Source of the DNA: Stenopsyche tienmushanensis
Lineage: Eukaryota; Arthropoda; Insecta; Trichoptera; Stenopsychidae
Direction of reading: 5' to 3'
Length of the DNA stretch: 64,000 nucleotides
NCBI GenBank assembly: GCA_008973525.1
Contig: WACJ01000083.1
Span: 992,001 to 1,056,000 of the forward strand
Positions 58,219-64,000 of the stretch are shown piece after piece. The notes below the pieces were generated by a model. It did not search any database and was not told the origin of the DNA. It worked only from the letters and a program-made list of their open reading frames with translations. A program made the translations under genes and the position numbers. Positions within the stretch are counted from its first letter, which is position 1. Each line of letters starts with the position of its first letter.

Positions 58219-58647
58219 TATCATAAACATATCAACGAGACTGCAAAAAGAACCTAATAAAGAATGAATCCGTAGCGTGCTGTTTTCATACATTTTTAGT
58301 GTTTTAAATTTAGACAATTTTTCACTATTTTCAATACATATAAGCTCGATTTGCATAATCTCCATTTACAAAATGTGGAAAAAACTCATCGAGTATATGG
58401 AGGAGAAATCGTATAGGATTTAAAATGGATAGCGAAAGAATGAGCACTGAAAATGTTTTTTTTTATTGTAAAATGACAATATTTGAATATGAAGATTCCC
58501 GCGCTAGTGTCTATACGCTAAAAGGTGTATACCGATAGTGGGGTCGTGGTACTCGAGGAAGCTGTGCGAGACGAATTGCAAAGTGACGGCCGATTTGCCC
58601 ACCCCGCCGTCGCCCAGCACCACCACTTTGTATACGCGCGGCTCCAT
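55477..58647 (-). CDS. Ric: Ric/RIT-type Ras-related small GTPase
   Basis: Five exons on the minus strand, 58647-58533, 56727-56654, 56585-56394, 56318-56181 and 55602-55477, join in frame to 214 residues. Ric/RIT GTPases signal from the plasma membrane to MAPK and calmodulin pathways. Visible motifs: P-loop GDGGVGKS (12-19), effector loop HDPTIEDSY (34-42; H at the first place is typical of Rit/Ric where Ras has Y), DTAGQ (59-63), NKRD (118-121) and ETSAA (146-150), then [18 protein letters not shown]. The last exon gives a tail rich in Arg and Trp ([18 protein letters not shown]) without a CAAX box, as in RIT/Ric, which bind membranes by this basic patch rather than a lipid. An in-frame TAG lies two codons before the ATG. 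The donor of exon 4 could alternatively be gtaagt near 56140. Introns 1 and 4 contain transposon remnants. Confidence 0.92.
55667..55700 (+). repeat. End of a CAATAAGTTCG MITE in Ric intron 4
   Basis: GTCACTCAATAAGTTCGCAGG matches the terminal repeat of the MITEs at 13729-14080 and 36811-36907. Only one end is seen. Confidence 0.5.
55929..56130 (+). mobile_element. LINE reverse transcriptase fragment in Ric intron 4
   Basis: The plus-strand frame reads [20 protein letters not shown] and then [20 protein letters not shown]. These are the (C)GFRPGRST.DQ and (L)FIDF..AYDSV.R..LW blocks of a non-LTR reverse transcriptase, RTE-like or similar. It ends about 50 bases before the exon 4 donor of Ric, on the opposite strand. 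Truncated at both sides. Confidence 0.8.
56767..57140 (+). pseudogene. Tigger/pogo-type transposon remnant in Ric intron 1
   Basis: Starts with CAGTGGAACCTCGG...TACGAGTTTTTCGGGTTACG preceded by TA, which is the Tigger terminal repeat pattern. The frame then gives [34 protein letters not shown] and [18 protein letters not shown], the pogo/Tigger DDE transposase around its second catalytic Asp (LIIDNA.AH). Large internal deletions; inactive. Confidence 0.85.
57180..57616 (+). pseudogene. piggyBac-type transposase remnant in Ric intron 1
   Basis: [20 protein letters not shown] and LKWPRKHFF match the piggyBac block MGGVD..DQ....Y...RK..KWW...F. Further on, after a frameshift, come [10 protein letters not shown] and [10 protein letters not shown], like the C-terminal Cys-rich part, with most Cys residues lost. 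It follows directly on the Tigger remnant. Inactive. Confidence 0.8.
57640..57880 (-). mobile_element. Jockey-like LINE fragment in Ric intron 1
   Basis: Minus-strand reading gives [20 protein letters not shown] and then [30 protein letters not shown] (a space marks the break for length). This is the jockey reverse transcriptase FGFR..H.T..Q..R to FLD...AFD.VWH.GLL block. A preceding piece, YKPIILLP, resembles YRPISLLP, but the segment between is missing. Confidence 0.8.
58186..58218. repeat. (TA)n(TG)n compound microsatellite
   Basis: About eleven TA units followed by about six TG units in Ric intron 1. Confidence 0.9.
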
Positions 58648-59341
58648 CGCCTACATCGTGATCCAAAATCAACCTCACAAACACCACATATTACAGACCG
58701 CACACCACACACCAATCACCACACGATCGATACCCACGTGTGACAACCCTCTATTTGACCTAAACCCACATTAATTGCACCATTTCTTTGAATAAATCTT
58801 TGTCATAAAATCGATGCTTTGCAAACCGAAATAAACAATGTCCAAATAAAAGCATCTTTAAATTCAAATAAAATTCTAAATTAATGCAACCTCAACAGAT
58901 TATATCAAAATTAAAAATATTTGAATTTTAAAATAAAACAATATTGTTTTAAAAACCTCAATAATAATTTTAAACTAAATATGGTAACATTGCTCCAACA
59001 ATTTATTTTTGTTATAATCGAGAAATCAGCTATAATATATTTTTATGATTATACTAGTTGGATTTTTATTTATTTATATGATTTGTTAAAGTAATGAAAT
59101 GTCAAATATATTGAAACAATTGATATTCAAATAAATAAAAATGAGGGGTCAATTAACTTCTTTTGGAAAAGACCAGATCGTAAAAAAAATTAGACTTGGC
59201 GAGTCAAAGAGCAAATCCAAAAATATTTACATTTATAATAAACTATAAACATTTTTTAGAGCATGTGATTAAGAGTGATTATGGTCTAATAAACGTATCT
59301 TATTACCTCAATATAAAGAATAAACACTGCATGTCAATACG
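58648..59341. promoter_or_regulatory. Divergent Ric / NUDT2 intergenic region
   Basis: Only 694 bp separate the start codons of Ric (minus) and the Ap4A hydrolase (plus). The sequence next to Ric is GC-richer and its middle is AT-rich. It must hold both promoters or a shared one, unless unseen 5' exons exist. No specific core element is convincing by eye. Confidence 0.45.
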
Positions 59342-60536
59342 ATGGCAGTTCGAGCGGCTGGATTGGTCGTTTGTAGATTTTTTAAAGGAAAAATAGAATA
59401 TTTACTATTGCAGACGTCTTACGGCAAAAATCATTGGACTCCCCCGAAAGGTGATTTTAATTCTAATTTATTTATAAAAAATCCAACAGCTTTTCATATA
59501 TATAATTAGCCATGGATTGGAAATATTACAAAGCCAATTATAGGATTTCACATGTAGAATTAATTTAAACGTGTAGTTAATAATATATCATGTGCTCAAT
59601 TTTAGCTTTAAAATTGTCGTTATTTTTTTGTTCTGTCGATTTATTTATTTGACAATCAAAAGATTGATTAATTGACGTTTGACATTTATTAAATTACGGC
59701 TCTACTCAAGAAGCTATTCTGTCTGTAGTTGGTAGAGACCGACGGAACCACGATAGGTTGATACAATATCTTAGATCTACTAGGTACATTTAAGTTAATA
59801 TCATATAGTAGCTCAGGACAATCAGTTATGTCATTTGTGATTTTGAGTAGATAAATTATGTCTGCTATTATACGGCTCTTATCGATAGTTACTTAGTGTT
59901 GTTCTGAAAAGATATGCTCATATTCGGACGAATTGTATGCTTTTCCCATTTTGAAGCATAGGAATTTTGTAAAAGTCATTTGAACTCTTTCGATATGATC
60001 CACATATTTTTGGTACTTGGGAATCCAAATTTGAGGCGTATATTTGAGTTTTTTAATACGGAATTTTTAAAGTTTTATGGCCTTGTAGCTTTTGTAACTA
60101 TGTCATTAATGTGGACATCGAAGGTGAGCTTTGAGTCATGGATTACACCAAGATCTGTGTCAATATAGTCTGATCGGTTCTGTATTACATTTTAAATACA
60201 TTTATTTTTACAGGTCATGTGGATCCAGGCGAATCAGACTGGGAGACCGCCTTGAGAGAAACCAAAGAAGAGGCCGGATTGGACGAAGCCGATTTAACAA
60301 TATACAAAGATTCAAATAAAAGTCTAAAATATATAGTCAAAGAAAAAGAAAAAACTGTGATATACTGGTTGGCTTCACTAATAGATCCCGTTAAAGAAAT
60401 TAAGTTGTCAGATGAGCACATAGCTTACAAATGGTCGGAACTTTCAGAAGCCCAGGAATTATCTGATTTTCAAGATTTTAATGCAATGCTAGCAGACTTT
60501 CACATTCACGCCTTGCAAATATTTTTACCTCGATAA
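59342..60536 (+). CDS. NUDT2: Diadenosine tetraphosphatase (Nudix, NUDT2-like)
   Basis: Two exons, 59342-59450 and 60214-60536, join in frame to 143 residues, close to the usual 145-150. The enzyme splits Ap4A to AMP and ATP in the cytoplasm and nucleus and so controls this alarmone. The Nudix box spans residues 37-59: GHVDPGE, seven residues, then RETKEEAGL, with all metal-binding Glu present. Just before it HWTPPKG has the family's conserved W-T-P-P-K-G. Later, KTVIYWLA and LSDEHIAYKW match NUDT2 blocks. The start ATG has a good context (A at -3, G at +4) and gives the typical N-terminus MAVRAAGLVV. The intron contains a LINE fragment. Lies head-to-head with Ric and tail-to-tail with threonyl-tRNA synthetase. 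Confidence 0.93.
59690..60175 (-). mobile_element. LINE fragment in the NUDT2 intron
   Basis: Minus-strand pieces give DLGVIHDSKLTFDVHINDI, then fragments such as NFK and KWEK, and near the low end LYDINLNVP and STNYRQNS. The DLGV..D..LTF..HI start is the jockey/CR1-type region after the reverse transcriptase, and the end resembles the common (I)N..VP.R..R....F...TNY...S. Many stops; old. Confidence 0.65.
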
Positions 60537-61501
60537 ATCAACCGAGTTATAACTAATGTGAACTGTAATTTTTCATAAATCTATATATATAAAAAATAAT
60601 GTTTCTTTATTTGTTATGTATGTATGTGTTTCTATACTATTCATCCTATTGTGTACCCAATGCACGCTAATATAAATCTTGCTGCAATCCATTATGTTGC
60701 TAATAATGATTACAATCTTCGTCCAAGAGAGTTATTTGCCAGTGACGATCAAACTGATGTTGGTAGCAAGTTGACCAAGGATGTTGAAGTCGATAATCGT
60801 TGGGTTGCAGTCGATGCTTTGGGCAACTCTGAGTTAGGGTTAAATACAAAGATAAAAATTAAGTTTTACACAGATGTAAAGCCTGTGTGCTTTTATTTTA
60901 TTTAATTCAATAAATAATATACCAAAACACTAATATAAAGCAGTTTAACAGTAAGATACAAAATCCGAATTCATTTTTATCACTTTCGATATCCAAATTT
61001 TCAGCATGTAAACCTAAGTTGTATAACAATAAATAATCATATTTTGAAAAATTCAGTCCAAAATTTATACTAACCCATCTGATTCAATCGCTTTTGATAC
61101 ACATTACAGGAATTTTATGAAAATCGTTTTAAAAATACTATTAAAAAAAATGCAATGGTTCTCGGAAAAATCTTAATTTTATAACATTCTCAATCGCAAA
61201 CGGTTTATTTTTAAATACGATGGTCTTTTTAAATAATATTAGAAAGTCGTTTACTTTCCTTGGAATGTTGGGAAAAAAAAGCAATATTTTAAATTTAATT
61301 TTGCTTGAATATTAGTCAGGTTATTGAGTATGGACAGAATATCATTTTTAAGAAAAACGTATGTCATGCGTGTAAGATATATCACCGACCTTTGCAATTT
61401 AAAATTGAAATACTGAAAAGCGTAATAAAAATCCAATATCAAAATTTAAAAATCTGCAGCAGATATTGAGGAAAATCGTGTTATCATTAATAATACATAT
61501 T
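60537..61501. other. Tail-to-tail intergenic region, NUDT2 to ThrRS
   Basis: Holds the 3' UTRs of both genes. 60585-60650 (TCTATATATATAAAAAATAA followed by a TATGTATGTATG run) looks like a transposon or repeat start. 60660-60905 has an open frame (MHANINLAAIHYVANNDY to a stop at 60903) that I do not recognise and regard as repeat-derived. AATAAA occurs at about 60908. Confidence 0.45.
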
Positions 61502-64000
61502 TTATACTAAAGTATCTTCTGATAGAGTGCGAGTCGCCGCTAAATTTTTGAAATGCTCCAATAACTGTTGTCGTGACATTTCGCCGTGTATTTTGTTGTC
61601 TCTCGTGCGCACGTTAACCGTCCCGGCAGCTTTTTCCTTTTCACCCACAACTGAAAAATAAACATAAAAGCGTAATTTATGCTATCGCTTACGTATAACC
61701 GATATTTCATAAACGCCAGTATTACCGAGAATGAAATTGACGTAAGATAATTGTGCATTGCGTATCTTCTTATTTAAGGTATCGCCAGGGTCGATATCAG
61801 CTTCAGCCATAAATCCGGCACTCAATAATTCATCCTTGACCTTAAAGTTACAAATAACATTTTAATAAAACATACAAAAATAGCATTTATTATAGATGTG
61901 AAATAAAATTACCTCCAATGCGTATTCATCACAGGCAGACAAAACCGATATAACGCAAGCCTGTCGAGGAGAAAGCCAGAATGGCCATTTACCGGCATAT
62001 TGTTCTGTTAGAATAGCAATCATCCTTTCCACGGATCCTAAAATCGCCCGATGTATCATAACTGGCCTTATTCGCTCACCATTTTCACTAAAAATCGTCA
62101 ACGTTGTAGTATTTGTTTTTATTTTAAATTTAAATAATAATCATTTTAATATCATTTGTACATACTTAACGTAAGCCAAATTGAATTGATTTGGCAGTTG
62201 AAAATCTAATTGTATGGTTGCGCATTGATGAGCACGTCTTAATGCATCTTGAATCGTAATATCAATTTTGGGGCCATAGAATGCACCATCACCTGCTTCA
62301 ATAGACCACGGAAGACCAAATTCATCCATAGATTCACCCAAAGCCTTAAATAAAATTAAGAATAAATTATTGATGGTGAAGAGACGATGTATTTACGAGT
62401 AACGTGGCAAAGAAGCTGCAAGTTTGGAGGCACATAGGGATCGCTGCAGGAAAGGCAAGCAAGGCATTTGCAAAAATGACACGCCTGGGTCAAGCGGGCC
62501 GAACGAAGACCATGGGAAGGTTGAATTCGGCACAGCGACCACCACTCCTAAAGATGATGAGGCCCTACAGAACGTTGGCAATGGCCAGCTTGCCTACTGG
62601 ACCTGAGGCTGCAAATCAGTATGGCAAAGTATCGCTGGCGGAAGGGACTGTCGCTGTCAGTGGGATTGGACTCACTGGAGGAGGACGAAGCCAGAGAGCT
62701 GGAGAATAAGGATGCCTTCAAAAAGTGAGCAACAAGCGCGGCCATCCGAGCATGGAAGGAAAGGTGGTCCAAGTCCCCGAATGGACACCATTTCTATTTG
62801 TTCTCGGCTCCGATTTATCAATGTCAATGATTCAAAAAATAAACTCTTACCTTTTCAGCTTCATCCCAGACTGATATTTCACCCAAAAATTTCTCTGGAC
62901 GAGTGGATAAAACCAAGCTAAATGTAAATCCGAATACTTCATAAACATCCTTCAAAAATTCCAAACAGTATTTCTAAAATCGAAATAATTTGCATATCAA
63001 CCAATCGGCAAAATAAAATAAAGTTTATTATATTGTAATAAAATATTTTTTTACTATTTCTTGTTTAATTTGTTGCTGGGTGCAAAATATATGAGCATCG
63101 TCTTGTTGGAACCGACGTACACGGGTAAGACCAGTTAGCGCACCGGACAGTTCATTTCGATGGAGGACTCCAAAATCAGCCAATCTTAATGGCAATTCTC
63201 TCCACGATCGAACTCTCCACTCAAACATTACACTGAACACGAAAACATTAACAAATATAAGATCCGTATACAAATCAAGCCATCTTCATTTAAAAAATAA
63301 TCATTTTTTAACTCACCAGTGACCTGGACAATTCATCGGCTTCAAAGCAAACGTTTCTTTTTCAACATCAAAAGAGAACATGTTTTCCTAAAAAAATTTT
63401 GAAAACTCATACAGTTTATTAAAGATTACAATAAAATTCTGTTCTGATGAAATTTTATTATTAATGTATTACGGCATAATGCTGCCAATGTCCACTGGTC
63501 TGCCATAATTTAATATTGTACATGTTCGGCGTAACGACTTCTTGGAAACCTCGGCGACGATAATTTTCTCGAATGAATTCACATAGTTTGTTGTAAATAT
63601 GTGCGCCGCGCGGTAAGAAAAAGCAGGATCCGGGAGATAGTTCATTGAAGAAAAATAATTCTTGTTCCTTTAAAAAGATAAATTTATAAATTATAATGAT
63701 TGGATTTAAACATAAATTTTGCTTTGAATTTGACTAACCCGTCCAATTTTTCGATGATCTCTTCTTGCCGCTTCCTCTTGGATTTTTTCCCACTCTTTCA
63801 ACTGTTTATTATCTGGGAAAGAAATGCCGTAGACACGCTGCAAAGATTCTGCATCCGCTTTACCTTCCCAGTAAGTAGAAGAGTTCTAAAATTATCGTTA
63901 TTTAAGCGAATTAAATACAAGCATATTGCGTATATGATAATATCCATTCATATTATATACCTTGGTGACTTTAAGAGCTTTGATATTTCCAGTGTGGCGG
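61502..64000 (-). CDS. ThrRS: Threonyl-tRNA synthetase, C-terminal two thirds (5' end outside window)
   Basis: Charges tRNA-Thr with threonine, in the cytoplasm (type inferred from similarity to eukaryotic enzymes). Minus-strand exons: 64000-63961 (partial), 63885-63739, 63667-63473, 63387-63317, 63232-63055, 62973-62851, 62344-62166, 62087-61913, 61840-61726 and 61650-61502, all in frame with GT-AG borders. Visible: end of the editing domain ([20 protein letters not shown]); motif 1 region [10 protein letters not shown]; the zinc ligand Cys in MNCPGHC; motif 2 [27 protein letters not shown]; motif 3 [13 protein letters not shown]; and the anticodon-binding domain from WPFWLSPRQ to [10 protein letters not shown]. 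The TGS domain and most of the editing domain lie beyond 64000. The donor of the seventh listed exon is gtatgt at 62165, needed to make the Asn codon with the next exon. A LINE fragment lies in the intron 62345-62850. Confidence 0.95.
62398..62805 (+). mobile_element. R1-like LINE fragment in a ThrRS intron
   Basis: Plus-strand pieces in different frames give [32 protein letters not shown], and then [22 protein letters not shown] and [15 protein letters not shown] segments. These follow the C-terminal half of R1-type LINE proteins (K...F..LMPN..G... to R..YRT.S and the later region). It is on the strand opposite to ThrRS, frameshifted and internally deleted. Confidence 0.6.

Noticed and set aside
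60660..60905. Eighty-residue frame after NUDT2 as a separate gene
   Set aside because: It follows a microsatellite-like repeat start, has no recognised domain and looks like repeat or 3' UTR sequence.
1..64000. CRISPR arrays, operons or prokaryotic mobile elements
   Set aside because: Spliced genes, poly(A) signals and insect transposons show a eukaryotic genome. No array of regular direct repeats with unique spacers was seen.

Overview
This is a eukaryotic, almost certainly insect, genomic window. The genes have GT-AG introns, mostly short. The background is AT-rich and full of transposon debris (R1-like, jockey-like and RTE-like LINEs, mariner, Tigger/pogo, piggyBac, hAT-type and TTAA-type MITEs). 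The recognisable proteins are animal proteins with insect-like architecture, for example an Ig-containing colmedin and a Ric-type GTPase. I cannot fix the order of insect from sequence alone. No bacterial features (operons, ribosome binding sites, CRISPR) are present.

Layout. 1-23.3 kb holds no gene I can support: AT-rich sequence with several repeat families, and near 17.2-18.5 kb a hAT-type MITE with a 5'-truncated R1-like LINE inserted at its edge. 23.3-23.6 kb is the last coding exon of a K+-dependent Na+/Ca2+ exchanger (+). 23.6-33.4 kb is intergenic, with a second hAT MITE carrying another LINE copy (27.4-28.75 kb) and a CpG-rich block at 30.2-30.5 kb. 33.4-35.6 kb holds the 3' exons of a divergent Bcl-2 family gene (+). 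35.6-39.7 kb is repeats plus a dead mariner. 39.7-44.1 kb is a complete 16-exon colmedin gene (+): membrane anchor, collagen repeats, two Ig domains, olfactomedin domain. 44.1-55.5 kb is gene-free, with repeats that include a TTAA-flanked MITE nested in an older repeat. 55.5-58.6 kb is a complete Ric/RIT-type small GTPase (-), whose first intron is packed with transposon remnants. 59.3-60.5 kb is a complete two-exon Ap4A hydrolase (NUDT2-like, +), head-to-head with Ric. 61.5-64 kb is the C-terminal two thirds of threonyl-tRNA synthetase (-), tail-to-tail with NUDT2 and cut by the window end.

The genes are unrelated housekeeping, signalling and extracellular genes and do not form a functional cluster. 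The only plausible shared control is the ~700 bp gap between the divergent Ric and NUDT2 genes.

The most interesting signals lie in the mobile DNA. Two copies of one R1-like LINE share a folded 3' untranslated region in which stems are kept although bases change. Both copies sit in, or at the edge of, copies of the same hAT MITE, each with a 14-bp target duplication. A TTAA MITE family is proven by a nested insertion with matching empty sites. The Bcl-2 homologue lacks the usual NWGR core in BH1. Exon joins were inferred by eye from splice-site consensus, reading-frame continuity and family knowledge; no database search was made.
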